Assembly: GCF_036370855.1 (NCBI RefSeq)
Contig: NC_088098.1
Coordinates: 199,625,773-199,689,772, forward strand
Source of the DNA: Dromaius novaehollandiae
Lineage: Eukaryota > Chordata > Aves > Casuariiformes > Dromaiidae
DNA length: 64,000 nt
Direction: 5' to 3'
A program made the position numbers and the translations under genes. How positions within the stretch are numbered: the first letter of the stretch is position 1; every line of letters starts with the position of its first letter. The notes beneath the pieces are model-generated. The model was not told where the DNA came from. It was given only the letters and a program-made list of their open reading frames with translations, and did not search any database. Shown one piece after another: positions 25,913-40,210 of this stretch.

Positions 25913-26285
25913 GTCTTCCTAAATGTAAGTTAAGCAACAGAACAAGCTATTTAGAGCAGTTGCAGCAGGTCTTTGAGGTCTTTTAGGGAAGGTTAGATAC
26001 ATATCTCCTGGAGATGAGGCAGATATAGTTAGCACAAATCAGGAACCCTTCATCCCTATAAAGATGCAAATTAAAAACAATTAAACAAACAGAATTGCCT
26101 AATGCTTACTATAAGCATACACCCAATGATGACGCAGCCAACAATTAGTTGATCGAACAAAGAGACCATGTGGAAGACCAAGAAAAAGGCGGGGTGACAG
26201 ACAAGTGATCACAGTAAGCTAAAGGCTGGCTGTGTGGAGGAGGTTTCCAAAGAGATATTTTGAGACTGTTTCAGGTGGTTGCAAG

Positions 26286-26311
26286 CAAAACAAAAACAAA
26301 AACAAAAACAA
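26286..26311. repeat. (AAAAAC)n microsatellite
   Basis: Four units of CAAAA/CAAAAA in a row. Confidence 0.8.
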
Positions 26312-28199
26312 CTATAAATATTCAAGGAAGTGATCCAAAATACAGTGGTGGTGGAAGTTCAAGAAAGGTGTAAGCAAACATGGTAAAGCCACACGAGCAA
26401 CAAAAAAAAATTGTTACGGAAAGGTATGAATAAGCCTGGGCTGCTGAGACATCGTCATTGCACAAAGTAATGAAGAAATCACCAAGGCTGGAAGCACGTA
26501 CCTTTTAGAGAGAGGAAGGCATGAAGGAAGTGGGAAATAGTGTCGAGATACAGAAATGTAATTTGTTACAGAAATACTATCAGGCTAACAACACTAGCTG
26601 TAAGGGAACGAATGCTGCAGCGGTGCAGGGAGCGTGGGAGGAGCTCCGCGACAGAGGCCTGGACCCCGCGGTCCGTCCCGATGTGAGCACTGGCATGCTG
26701 AATTAATCAGGAAGCTTGTCAGGAAAAATCAGTGTCAACCCAGAGGCTGTGGCAGAAGAGGGAGCAGAACAGGGAAATGGCTCTAGAGCAGGGAATAGCT
26801 GTAAAACTGGTGGGAAAACGCCACTGAAAAGCTCTACATGACAGACTGCAGAGACTTTTCCCGATGCCATGGAAGGTGAGCTCAGCATCTCCTTAGAGGT
26901 ATGCTGGGATCAGTACTGGAAACACCTCAGTTAAAGGAGCTGCTGGTGGCATCGCAGGAGTTTGAAGGCAGCAGCAGGCAAGGAGCAGTGTGTGGCTGCC
27001 GCTGGCTGGAGAGGAGCTGGGAGGCCATGGGGCAGGCGCGCTCCTTCCTCACGGGAGGGCACGTGCTGCAGGATGCAGCCTGCCACAGGGACAGCAGCAA
27101 AATCACACAGACGCTCAGATGCTGCTGCTGCTCAAAAAAAAAAAGCACAACGGGAATCGCAGTTCTCCAAGAGCTGCAAAGCATCAGGCCCCTGGTGGAG
27201 GTCAAGCACTAAGGATGGACAGAAGGGGTGGAGCACCATCTTCTCAAGCAGACCCAGCATGGCAGAGCCTGTGGCAGAGCTGAACACAGGTCCCTGATCA
27301 CTCTGGATGACCCAGCAGAAATAGCAGGCGTATCTGAATTAGTGACGACACTCTCCATTGCCCTGCAAACATCGCTTTTGCCAGCTTGGATTTACAGCCA
27401 GCTCGTTGTCAAGGTCTTCACCTAAGGAAAAGGACAAAATGTTGACATGTAGCAGCAGTGTTGATAAACTGGTTAGTAAATGCTGCGTATGCAAGGCCTG
27501 GCTCAGCACCAGGAGCTCCTTCATGGATGAGGGCTAACAGCAACGTGGCTGAGCCTCAGGTATTGAACTGGGCACTAGTACGTGAGGCTGTTCTTTGAAA
27601 CCTTTTTTTTGTATTGAAATGCAAATGTGTCCAATCCTGTGTATAATACATCCGTCGATATTATCCTATGGACTGAAGCAAGCAGAAAGCTGAGTAAATT
27701 GGAGATTCACATTTGAAAAGACTTCAGAATTAAAAGAATTGGTTGCGAGACAAATAAAGAGAAGGCTGTGAAACAAAGGTACATATAATGGGCTACAGCT
27801 GAAAAGAGAGGTGGTATGTAAAGAATGTCCTGAATTAATCACTTCCTTCTGTAAGTACTTGGGTTTGGTGAAAGGCTATCGTTTAGCAACCTAAGCTGTT
27901 CTTTTTTTACATTTTTTTACAAACACAAACTGTTTCCTGAGGGTATTATCTCTATCTGGCTCAGCAAAATAGAGATTAAAACAGTATCTCATTTAACATT
28001 GTCTAGAAGTATATGGAAATAGTTGGCTCCAGGTGCATTATGAATTCCACTTACAGAACTGACATGATTTAGATCATAGAAAGTGGGACACACTTGGTGT
28101 TCAACACTTTCTTATAGAGCAATAATCCTTGTTTAACTTCATGGATCTTATCAAATGCTTGTTCGAGCCAAGTTATGACTCTTGCCAAGAATATTTAAT

Positions 28200-28770
28200 G
28201 CTATGTTTCAGGCGATGAAATGTAGAACAGGAAGGGAACTCAAGGGATGGTTCAGTTCCACCCTCTGCGCTGAGGCATCCCACGTCTTTGCCTGTAAGCT
28301 GTGCCAGGACCTGCCCTTCCCCGGCCCCGTGGCCAGAGGCACCCTGGTCTGGGGAACCATCCCGGGAGTTTCTGTGACGACTCCTGAAAGATCTCTGGGG
28401 AAAGGGATTCTCCAGCTTCTCCCCATGCTTCTCTCCTTGCACATTTTGGAAATGTTTCCTAACAGCCAGTCAAAACGTTCTTCCTTACAAAGGAAAACTG
28501 ATTTCTTCACAGCTTTATCTCAACAAGTGATATAAAATGATCATCTTATTAAGAAGCTTTTATGCATTAGAGATTGTTTCCATCTTGTTCCCAATGTTCT
28601 CTCCTTGGACTAAACAAACCAAGTCCTTTCAGTTTTCTCCTGTGAGTCCTTTGGTCTACATTTCTCCTGATTCTTGTGCTCTCTGAATGCTCCTCAGCCT
28701 GCGTAGCTCTGCAAGTACCATGTCCAGATCGGGACCCAGTCTTCCAGTTAACTCATTCAAAGGTCTTGGC
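28200..28770 (-). mobile_element. Diverged CR1 3' fragment
   Basis: The plus strand has GGAAGGGAACTCAAGGGATG and CAGTTCCACCCTCTGCGCTG, the usual antisense start of a CR1 3' end. Further right are blocks such as AAAACGTTCTTCCTTAC and CTGAATGCTCCTCAGCCTGC that fit the rest of the 3' region. The element is old, and the right boundary is a guess. Confidence 0.5.
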
Positions 28771-31284
28771 ATATATTAAATTACACCAAAACAATGCTCA
28801 TTTTTGTGTTAAAGGCAAGAAGACACTTGTCTTCTGCCAGTCCTTCTCAGATGTATTTCCTTACATTTCAGAGCGATCAGTGGTGATCCCAGCCAAGCTC
28901 CGGGGCCTGCTGACCTCCCGCTCAGGTTGCCTGCACCCATTGCCCCTGCTCTTGCGTGCTGTTATTTTCAGCGCTGTCTGGATGAGCAGAGAGTGAATGG
29001 GTGGAGGGTAGGAAGTGGATGATAAGTGGCTTTATCCTCCTCCTCCCTGAAATGTGCTGCCTGGCACTTCTGGCCAGCACCGGAGGGAAGCCTGGGCTGG
29101 GGTTGCTGTGAGTCACCCTCCGCTCCCACTGCCTCCCCAGGCTCAGGGCAGACCACAAGGCCACATCCACCAGCTTTGTGGACAAATAAGTCTTCCCCTC
29201 TCTGTGCATATCCACCACTGTTGTGCAAACACGGTCCAGTTTGGAGTAACAATCTTTTCCCAGTTTTGCTGGCAGACAAATTGTGTCCTTGCTCGTGTTA
29301 GCGGAGGCCCGCTGCAGCCACCGGCCCCGCTGCACAGCCCAGGCGAGAGCTTGACAACTTTGGAGCAATGCTGTGAGCCACAACCTCATTGCAAAGAATG
29401 GGATGAGTTGTTGCAATGTTAAAAATGGATCCAAAAGTCTGAAGAGAATTAGCAATATTTTAATGACACTGCAAACCCCAGTGGAGAGCTGAGATAGTAA
29501 AGGCCTACTGTGCGGGCAAACCCCCAGAAAGCCACCGTTCCTGTCCTGATTAATAACAGGCAAAGCTTAAACATACTATGTCATCTTACTGACAGCTGCA
29601 TTAACATCAGAAGGACAGAGCAGAAGGTGGAGATGAAAAGAGGAATTAGGCCTAAGGTAATTGCTAGGTGTTAAAAATAATATGTATCTATAGATATAAC
29701 AGTCAACCAGGAATTCCCTTTAAAGCCTAAGCCCTCTTAAGGCATAACCATAATCCACAACCTAGGCGCTGAACCATGCGCTCTGCTTGGATCTCTTCAT
29801 TCCGCCTCTGTGTGTCGGGCAGGACTGACCCTTCCTGGGCTGCACTGGGAGGAGCTGGGTAGTCTGAAAGCAGGTCACGCATGCCCCTGTACCATGCTGG
29901 TGGTCCCTGTGCCAAACTTAGAGACATCAAAAAAGTCTACCGTAGAAATCATGCAATTTTTCATTATAAAGAACACTCTAGCTCATTTTAGTGGAGCATT
30001 TGGGTATTTTAAGTGGAATTTTTTGTTTCTTCAGTCCACGATTTGTAGGATTATAAATGTACAGTGGGAAGCTGCTTTTGATTTGGCACTTTCTGTTGGT
30101 CTGTGTCTTTAGCAGAGACTTTCATATATACCAGGTGACCCAAGAAGACCTGACTTCTTAAAAAATGAACTCTATCATCAGACGACAGTTGTAAACCTCA
30201 GCAAACTCATGAACTGCATTGCACAGCCATGGCATGGGCTTTGGTTGAAATTTTTAAATAATTTTGACATTGTTCTGTAGAAGGTGTTGTGGAAGAAGTG
30301 CCAGTTCTCCTGCTGCAGCAGTGTTTTCCAGTTATTTCTTTCCTAGGCAAAACCTAAGTCCTCCCAGTGTGTGAAATTAGACCTTTTGACTACGGAGGGT
30401 GATGCTGATGGGGAACACAAGAAATGCGATGTTACCCCCCCTTCCTCGGGTTCTGGTTATGAGCATGGCTGCAATTTGCCGTCAGTCCCAGTGCTGTGCT
30501 TGGCTCGCTCTCGCTGTACACCCATATTTTGCAGTTGAGGCTGCAGTGGTTTGTGGCATGTCTTCACAAGCTCAGTGGTGAAGCTGAGCTCACATTGTGG
30601 TGGGACAACCAGTCTTGCCCTATCCTGCCCCACTGCGCAGCATATACCTGGCAGGAAAGGCTTCCTTGTGCGGTTCCCAAGTGCTGGCGCATCCCCGGAG
30701 GTGGCACTGCTGGGGGCAGCCCCTCCACTTGGCGTCTTCGAGGAAGGCGAGGTTTTATCACACTACCCTTAGCCCTGGGAAGGAAAAGATGCCTTTCTTC
30801 TCAGTTTGCTTCGGCAGCGAGTACCCGTGCACTGTTCACCTGCCCAGACTGCTTCCTCCAGTGCAATGGCCTCCCATTGAGCTGTTACTTCCCGTCACTT
30901 CTCCTCGCGGCAGGAGGCAAATTAGCATCTCTCACCCTGTTCCTCAAAGAAACTCACGGTTTCCTTGGCCGTGCTTGACCTCATGAAAACGCTGTCTGCC
31001 CAGCACCACCAGTGCTTCAGGGCGTCACCAGGCTCCTTGCATGGGCAGGGCAGGCGGAGCAGCTGTCAGCCAGAGACCTCTCTCCCAAAAAGGCCTGTGC
31101 TGGGGAGTGTCAGAGACAAAGCTGACACTTGGCCAGGCCTCCTGGGTGCCACCCTGCCTCCCCACAAGGAATCACTTCCTCAACAGGCAGCAGCCAGCCC
31201 AGTGGGACCTAATAGCCCACCCCATGCGGGTGCTTGCTTTCCCATCCCACTGCCTGCTGCTGCCTCCCCGCGGCCAACCACTCC

Positions 31285-31702
31285 AGGACCTCTTGAAGGA
31301 CAACAAAGGGAAGTGCAGAGTCCTGCACCTAGGACATGGCTGGGGGCTGACCTGCTGGAGAGCAGCTCTGCGGAGAAGGACATGGGAGTCCTGGTGGACA
31401 ACAAGGTGACCGTGAGCCAGCAATGTGCCCCTGTGGCAAAGAAGGTCAATGGTATCCTGGTGTGCATTAGGAAGAGCATTGCCAGCAGGTTGAGGGAGGT
31501 GATCCATCCCCTCTACTCAACACTGGTGAGGCCACATCTGGAGTAGGATGTCCAGTTCTGGGCTCCTCAGTACAAGAGAGACACGGAGCTGCTGGATCAA
31601 GTCCAGCAAAGGGCTACTAAGGTGTCTGAGCGACTGGAGCATCTCTCCTATGAACAAAGGCTGAGCGAGCTGGGCCTGTTCAGCCTGGAGAAGAGAAGGC
31701 TG
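31285..31702 (+). mobile_element. CR1 LINE fragment, C-terminal part of ORF2
   Basis: Reads as CR1: AAGTGCAGAGTCCTGCACCT, then GGGGGCTGACCTGCTGGAGA with GCAGCTCTGCGGAGAAGGAC, GAGTCCTGGTGGACAACAAG, and GAGCATCTCTCCTATGAAC followed by GAGCTGGGCCTGTTCAGCCT. The peptide includes [16 protein letters not shown] and [17 protein letters not shown], typical of the reverse transcriptase tail. It is among the least diverged CR1 pieces here, yet it is cut off at both ends and has a stop in place of the codon after HLE. It lacks the 3' UTR and abuts CpG-rich sequence. Confidence 0.9.
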
Positions 31703-32070
31703 GTGGGACGGGGGAACAGACCGCCCGGGGCACCGCGGGAGGGGGCCGTCAGTCATCAGCTCTTCCCTTGCTTCGCTGCTCGCACCCTGACCAGACGCGT
31801 TCGACTCGCCTGCTGCCCCCACTCGCTGCCCGCAGGCTGGGCCCCGCTGGGCCCATCACAGGGACCTGCCTCCGTCAGCTCCGCAGCCTGACATGGCGGT
31901 GGCAGCGCCCGCGGGGTCGCGGCAGCAGCGCCTGCTGTTCGGGGACTGTCCCCCGCACCCCTGTCCCACCGGGGGCCACAGTGACGCGTTTCGGTTTGGC
32001 CTTATGTCCTGTGCAAGTTCTCACCGCGACCTCACTCGCAGGCCGGATGGCTCCGCCGGCAGAGCTGGCG
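31703..32070. other. CpG-rich pocket
   Basis: A short GC- and CpG-dense block within ordinary sequence, directly after the CR1 fragment. It contains an ATG at 31893 in strong context (CTGACATGGCGG) opening a 66-codon frame (MAVAAPAGSRQQRLLFG...). I recognise no protein. It could be a small CpG island promoter, a first exon of an unannotated transcript, or simply GC-rich DNA. Confidence 0.35.
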
Positions 32071-35000
32071 TGTCTGTGCAATGTGTTCTTTGACTTCTGG
32101 TTTGCATGGTAACTTGACTGTTAAGTTATTTGTTTTTTATTTCTTTTTTATTTCTGTCACATATTTAGTTCCTGCTCATGTCAGGAGATGAACTGTAGGA
32201 GAGTCTGGGATGTTACAAGTTAAGGTCCGGAGAGTGTTTCTACTTTTTATTGCACTTCATTAAACATCCACTAATTCTTTCCCAAGTTTCCTGCTGTGCG
32301 ATATCATTTTGGCTACGAATCCACACGAAGCAGAGGGCTGAGATTTGGATACAGATTGCCGTGGTCAGGTGCTACCACACACTGGGATGCCCCTATGTGC
32401 AGGTGACCAATCCCAAATACCCTTCATCAGCAAAAACCAGCCCATTAGTGAAGAAAGGGCAGAGTTTTATATGAAATACAAGGTAAAGAAGGAATCACTG
32501 ATGCTCAGGGCCCGTCGTGATGGAAAACGTATTGGAACAGAGAGAACTCGTCTGTTCACTTAAAACAGAGAAGTATTTAACAAAGAAGACCAGCAAGTTT
32601 CCCCTTTAAAAATTCAGAAATTACTAGCGTCTCTTGAACAAAGAAAAATGCGTCTGTGGGAAGGGAGTGCCAGTAATAACAGGCCCGCACTCACATCGAG
32701 TGGTAAGAGAGAAAGAAGCAGCAGTTTTCCCTGAGGGAAGCGGGATTCTGGAAGTGAAACAGAAATATTTGTAATTGTGAAGAGTTAAAAGGCTTCCTCG
32801 GCACCATGGCTTCCCTTTCATATCCTGAACATGTTGGGGTGATGTTTTAGCCCTGTGGCACAGTGGAAACAGCCCATCAAAGAGCTTTCTTTCCAGGGCT
32901 CCATCTTCCGCAGGCGGACTGAACACGAGAACGGGGAGGGGGGTAAGTGTGGTAAGCGCTCTAAGAAATTCCTGGTGGGGATTATTTACATTTTCTTTCT
33001 ACACAGGAGACTGCTGGTTTCTCAAGAGCTGAATCCTTCACCTGCCCTCTTGAAAACAACTATTGTTCCTGGATTTGCTGTGTTAAATTTAGTCAATTCA
33101 GACAAAAATGAAAATGTCTCAGGTGGGGGTTACCCTTTACATATAGATCAAGTTTCCCATTCTCTTTTCTGCATTTGGATTATTCTAATAAACTTGCATT
33201 TAAGGCCTTTCTGTAATGTGACTTTTGGCTTGACAAAAAATATAAATAATTCTCCTGCTCTAATATCATCTATATTCTATGTGCACTCCTCCTACAAATG
33301 TGGCGCCATGTAATCTACACAAGCATCGATCCTAAATTAAAAGATGGCATCAAAATCTGAGTCACTTCTGCTGCACATTATTAAGCATCCATTTTGGTTA
33401 AGCAGGTGATGCTTGCCAGTTCCATTTCATATCCACCATTCCCCTTTTTCTAGTTTCCCTCCTCCTGGCAGAGGAGTGCATACATGGCCAGAACACAGTC
33501 TGCTATGTCTTTGCATCTGCCTTTCGCATGGCTTTAATACGGATTTTGCCTCATGTCTTATGTCAGAGACACTCCTGTGGCCTCATTCAGTCAGTGATCT
33601 CCCCTCTCATCCCTCCCTCCAGCCCCAGCTAGGATTGGTGGCAGAAAACCTCGTACATGGAGGCTGGACTCAATAGTCCAAAACAAGTGTCAGCTCCTGG
33701 CTTTGTTTTCACTGGGTGGAGAAAAATCTACAAGCAAAGCAAACCTGGTTTCATGGCTAAGGGGCAAATCTTTCCTCCTCTGCAGCCACAGGAGATCCTG
33801 AACATGGTGGAAGTGAAGCAGTTTTGCTACTTGGTGGTGAGGGAAGGGGAACAAGGAGGCAATCATCCAAGGGGCACCTCACTTCTTTGTTTTGCCCGAT
33901 AAGGCAGATAGACCCCACAGCAAGAGGCAAGAGGTTTGCAGCCACAGGAGTTCGTGGACAGGCCTTGTTATCTCCAACCACATGAAATGCTGAGAGCCAC
34001 TGAGTTGCACAGATAATAGCCAGTGCATAATATGAAGAAGTGAGGTCTCAGGCATGACTGGGAGACAAATGCAACTGGGAGTCCATCCATCGCTGGGCTG
34101 AAGGATGATGGAGTAAGTGGGAGGAATCCTTCCTTGGGGTCAAATCAGTTTGATGGATTGCCCACAAGGAAAGATGTCCTCTTGCAATGCGAGCATGTCT
34201 AGCATTGATTCAATGGGGACCTGTACGTGTCATGAGACATCAAGCCTTCCCATAACATGAGTCATGTTGGTAATCCCCACACTGAGGATTACCACAAAGA
34301 GATGCACCCAAAGCAGCACAAAAAATCGGAGATTGCATCCCTCATGAGCCACAGGTGCTCCACCATTCTTCTTGCTGTTTTAGAAAATAACATCATCATG
34401 CCAAACCAGGCAAATCAGAGGGTGTGGCTGTCCTGCATTGCCCAACCTCTGCCCACTTAGCCTGCCTTTGCTCGGTGGTGGTTGTGAAGAGGAGAGGGCT
34501 GGCTGGGAGCTGGGGCAGGGAGGAACAGCGGGTGGCTTGTGAGCAGTGGTATTCCTGACTGCGGTGCCTGATGGGAGGCACTGGCTAAACAGAGACCACC
34601 CCTTTCTACTGAGGATGCATTAGATGAGAGGTGCTCACTGGCCACTGAAAATCAGTACTGTTGGCTAAATGAAAACTCTTAGATAGCACTAACAGGCTCA
34701 GAGGAAATGCCAGAAATCACAGTACTTGTCTCTGACAGCAGCCCAAGTGTGCAGGGGACAGAGGTCACCCAACGGTTATGGTATTGGCCTTTCTGTAATG
34801 ACCTCCTACTAGTTGGAGAGGGGGATACGTTTCTTACTTCTTCAGGTACAATCTTGTCTAGACCATTAAGCAAGAGTTTTTCCTGACCAAGTTAAAGAGA
34901 TGCTATGATTTTTACCAGGACTATTCTGAAGAGACTGGCCAGCCTACTCTGGACTGTCTCAGGTCAGGATCCTGGCATTGAGAAGAGAAATTAAACTCTG

Positions 35001-38000
35001 CAGCTTCGATTCATGTGACAGAGGATCATTGTGGAGAAGGACGAGAACCCAGAAGAGATCCCTTCCTCCTTTCTCTTCCTCTAGGGCCTGACAGGCCATT
35101 CCAGTCATTCTCACCTGAGAGGAACAGGGAGGGCTGTTAACACCTGAATTAGTCATTTCATTTTCATACTTCAAGTCTGTTTAAAGTTAGGCCAGTGTGT
35201 GGGCTGGACACAATAGTCCTTGAGCTGGAAAATGCTGCTAGCATTTTGCTCAGCCCCTACCCTTGCTGCAGAGTTTGTTCTGCTCAGCTTGCATGAGAGC
35301 TGGTTTTTTTATATGCTTTGCTTTCGAGATGCTTCTGAGAGCATAGGCGGGAGATGGTGCCTGTTCAAGTCCAGCAGCTGGCCTAGCAAAATCTTGCACT
35401 TGATCTAAAATTGTGGCAAATCATTAATTCCAAGCCACAGTCCATTTGGAGTATCTCCTAGAAATCCATTATTATTTTGCCACTGCTTGTTGATATGTTT
35501 AGTCACAATGCTTGCGAGAACAGGCAAAAACTCTTGGTTTTGGCCTGAAAGGTGGAAGGTGCAATGGCAAGTCCCAAGCAAGAGGCAGGAAGAGGTGTGG
35601 GAGGAAGGAAAGAGGATGTGGGAGGGTAACTACCAGGAGACCCCTAGGGACCTCAGTCACAAGGACCTCATTGCGGTTCAACCTGACATTTTCTTCAAGG
35701 GCTCTTAGCTGCCCTCACATCTCATTGGTAAGGTGTGATGGAGGAACTTAATATTTAAACTTTTTCTTTTTAAGTAGATAGTGAAGAAAAACTCTTGCCA
35801 TGTCTTGGGAGCCTAGCACTCCCTAAGAGACAAAAACATGTGAGGCCTGGCCAGCTGTTGCAGGAGAGGTGAGATGGGCCAGAAGAGCCTGTTTCCTTTT
35901 TATCTTGGAAGTCAGGCAATAGGCAATAAATTAATGGCGAATTTACCTTAATGGGGATGTACATCAGTTGTTACTCTTATTATGACATTTGTTCTCCTGT
36001 GTCTGCCCTTCCGCTAGAGAAGTTAGATACCATCATTTACAAAGTGAAAATACTGTCAATGTAGTAGATGATATTTGAGATTATTTTCTTACAACTTATT
36101 ATACATTTGGAAGTGAATATGCAGCTATAGTTACCAACTGATGGGGCAAAGTTAAAGGCCCATAAATTTACTCTAACCACAATCAACCTTTCTTCCAAAA
36201 GAAAGCATGATCTTTTATGACTGAAAGACATATATAAAAGTATAAAACATATACGAAAGCATGAGAGTTAAATAAAGAACAGTGAGACTGTATAATTATG
36301 CAGTTTCTATAAATAGCCATAGAATAAGAGAGCAAAGCGTTTAAAGGGGCTAATTTGATCAGGAACGTTTATGGCTAATTCATTGTGGCTCCTTCTTGGA
36401 TTTCATAAGCACATTGTGTCTCTAAGACTAAATTCTGCAGGCCTTTATCCGTTTGCAATTAAGGTTTAATATACAGAGCCTCTGTCCTGCAGAGTACAGT
36501 TCACAGTTCTTTGCATAAAGCACTGGTAAACATTCAGTAGCAGATAATGGTGGAGCGGAAAAAAAACGCAAATCTTGAAAGGAAGATCAGGTTTTTGAGG
36601 TATGCTTCGGATGCTATGAAACTGAAGTAGCTGAATTAGAGGGGTATATGTATTTATTCCACCTGACTGAGCCAGTGAGGAAAATGGGCAGTTTGTGCAT
36701 TTATATAACTCTGTATTCTTGCCCAAATTCATCTGTCTCCCTTACAGACTGTCCAGTAGGAGCAGATGCAAATGGTTAAACTCCTTTGGCCAAATCCTGC
36801 TGTTATTTAGATCCAGCAGCATGTGTTCTGCTGCTCCAGATGTAGACTGCTGTTTGGCCTCTTAGCTTTTGTTATCGGAAGTGTTTGTGTTTGTGTGTGT
36901 AAGAAATGTGAGATCAAGCTAATTTAATTTTCTGTGACCTACATAGAGCCCCCTGACGCAACCCCTGCGACATCGCAACGTCTGAGCGAGGCCCCTGCTG
37001 TTCTGCGGGGACATTTCTTGGAAGTGGTCTCTATTTCTGTAGAGCCTAGCCATGCTTTCCAAATTAGGTGTGCTCAACCACCCCTACTCAGAGTCAGAGA
37101 AGATAATTACCAGCATGACTTCACTGGAAATTGTTCAACTCCTGAATATACTGTGGTGACATTTGCAGGTGGTATGGCTAGTGCATGCGCATGGGAGGAA
37201 CAGGACTTTTTGTTAAGACATATATCTAAGGTAACGTATATAGGATTTGGCCTTTTCAGATCACTGTACTAATGTTAAATAAGGGTTAGCATGTTAGTAG
37301 GTGTCCTATATTTACAAAAATCACCTGACATAGACATTACTAAGGCAAGACAAGAGGATGCTGGGGTGGAAAGGGAAGCTGTAGCCGAAGCCGCTGTTGC
37401 CGCTGGTGTGGAGCAGCAGAAGGTCCCCCCGCCCCAGGGATGCGGGCTGGGGCCTCGCACCCCGGCGAGGCAGCGGTCCTGGCTCCCATCCAGCATCCTG
37501 GAGAAGTGTCTCGCCCTTCACCGCTGCACTGTAATCTGAACCAGAGAGGAGGGAAAACTATGGGGTGAAGAGAGAGGAAGAGAGAAAAATCTTCAGATTT
37601 CTGGACATGGGGAAAAAAAGGCCTCGGCTATCTCACACTGTGTTTCCACGACTGCCTTTCACCACGGCAAATATCTCACAGGCACAGAGCAGGGAAGCAG
37701 TGCTCGTGCCCCCACCGGGCTGTGGGTATAGGGCCCGCACCCTGCAGAGGGTGGCAAAACTGTTCAGGGAGACAGCTCTGAGCTAAACGCATGCGAAAGG
37801 GGAGAATCATGTCACCACGCAGCGCAGCGGCAACTGCTCTTCCTTGGGTGCAAGTGCATTGAAATGGTTACATCCGAACTTCTTTTTTCAGCTTGAGATA
37901 AATCCATTTGCATAAATAATCTTGTAGAAGTTTTTTTTAATCTCTGTCCTTCTCTTTATTAAAGCGTATTCACATTCACAAGAAGGATCACATCAGCGCA

Positions 38001-39587
38001 ATGATACCAGTGAAAACTTCTGATAACTCTGTAGTGAGGTGATTTGCACAGAAAAAGCTTCATTTGTCATTTCTGAAGGAAGTAAGTGTATAGTGCTTTA
38101 TATCAGTGTTTTCCCAAACTGCAGAAGTCTCTGAAGTGCAGGGTGGGGCTGAAAAAGAGAACTATTTTAGGCTGCCATTAACATTTTAGAAAGGGACAAA
38201 GTACCTCACACCAAATGAAGGTAAAAGGCCATAAATACTTTCTTTATGTTACTATCTATGCAGCTGTTGTTCTTGCCAAGGGGTGTTTTGCAACCACAAA
38301 TGGAAAGGCTAGTTACACATTAAAGGGCAGTCGTCCCTATGTCTGTCTGTCTTACCATGTGCTCCACACTACAAAAAGCCTCCAGCATCCACATTTTACA
38401 TATATCAGCTCAGTGATGTCATGGCACTACTATCAGAAAGATGCCTTATCAAACTGGAAGATGTCAAGACTCTGACACACGCTAACTCTAGAGCTAATTT
38501 TAATGTTATTTTAATTAGCAGCACGGAGAATGGAACGGAGAGTCTGCGGTCCAATCCTGTTCTCATAAAACTTGTGAGAGGTTTGGCACCAGGCTTTACG
38601 AGAGCAAGACTGGGTGTCATACCTATGTGCACTAGTCAAGCAAGAGGCATTGCCAGTATCTGCATCACCTGTAAAGTCAGATGACCTTCGTAAATCAAAC
38701 AAATGAGTTGAAGCCAATAATAGGAGGACCTCTAACAATAAATTCAAAGGGGTCATTTACAGAGCGGAGAGAAGGGATGTTGGGTGGGTGATATGGCCAC
38801 AGCATGCTGACAGCTATTGCAGAGCATGGGGATATTGCTGTGTGGCATTGACTGTGGCATGCGGGAGCTGCGTGTTGTGCCCTGCCTGCTGCTCAGTGGT
38901 GTCCCTGAGAGAACCGTGCTCGGTGTAGGAGCTTCTGAGAAAAAGACAGACAAACTTAAGTGAATTTGTAGCTGATGAACACCAACACTCAAAAGTCTTT
39001 GATGAAAAGAAAGCTTGTGTGGCTGATTCTCAAAAGGCTGAAGACCCAGACCTCCCAAGGTATCTTCCAAAGGAGATATATAGGAGTCTGAGCAAAAATG
39101 CCCTGGGAATGCAAGTCCTATTGGCTTTTATATGTGTGCAAAGAAAGGCAGAGACAAGTTAATTCACTGCAAGTGAAATTGTAGGAAAGAGTGGTCATTG
39201 TCTATAAATAGATGAATGACAGAGATCATAAAAGGCAAGGGGAGTGTTTACTTCTAGTACCTGATGAGGGTAGGAGAGGCAGTAACACACTTGAAACCAG
39301 TCTTCATCTGAAAAATGGTAATAGACAAAGAGGTGATGCAAGAGGGGAGAAGCGTGGTGAAGGTGCATTCATGCATGGTCAGGGTGGGTTGTGGGTTTTC
39401 TCCCATAAAGAAGCACATTTAGACCATCAGCCACACAGTGTTGGGCCCTGAACCACCATCTGAAGATCACTTTAGGTGAAAGCCAAAGGCTAGAATAGCA
39501 GAACAGATGAGTGGGATAAAGAGCAATCAGAGAAGATATCCTTACAAGGGACAGAAACCTCAGAGGAAGTGAATGGATGCTGGGCAG

Positions 39588-39615
39588 GGAAGGAAGGAAG
39601 GAAGGAAGGAAGGAA
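39588..39615. repeat. (GGAA)7 microsatellite
   Basis: Seven perfect GGAA units. Such arrays can bind ETS factors, but there is no other sign of function. Confidence 0.9.
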
Positions 39616-40210
39616 GAAGAATAAAGAGCTGAAGAGCAAAGAGCCTGGATGATGCTAGCCAGTGGACAACAAGGGCAGAGGCTTCTGGACAATACCCTAA
39701 TGGAAGAGAAACCTGGGTACAAGAAAGCAGTGGAAATGAAGGAAAGAGGGGAGCATCAGACAAGTGCTGATGCCCACATAGGCTTGCTAGGCAGAGTAGG
39801 ATAAAAAACAAACAAACAAAAAAAACAACTGTAAGGGCAATCTGAGACCCAGGAAGAAAGAGAAATGCAAAGCCTTTGGGGGATCTCAGGAGGCATTTTG
39901 GAGGAAGTGCACTGGGAAGCGTTGCTGTGGGACATAGTGGTGAGAGCTCTGGGAGGAAGGCTGGAGGCAGACCTGAGGCTAAAGCAAGGTAAGAGCAGAG
40001 GAGGAGGAGGAGGCCTGGGGAGAGGAGTTCCTGAGGATGAGGAAGAGCTACAGGAGCAAAGCGGAGAAGAGGGAAGGGAACAGAGGGTGTGGGCAGTGAA
40101 TATCAGAGGGCAGGTGCCAGTGGGGATGGCACAGGGGAAGGGGCAGAGGTGAGCAGCACAGGTTAGGAGCCATGAGCCCTACTGGCAGTTGGCAGCGGGA
40201 GTTTGCTTAT

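Noticed and set aside
28922..29563. 213-codon open frame on the minus strand
   Set aside because: No recognisable domain, no splice or start context that stands out, and overlapping frames are also open.
30399..31546. Cluster of overlapping frames of 100-190 codons on both strands
   Set aside because: The right part is CR1 and the left part is moderately GC-rich; no frame has a known domain.
33640..33690. TGGACTCAATAGTCC resembling a CR1 tail
   Set aside because: Too short, and the neighbouring bases do not continue the CR1 pattern.
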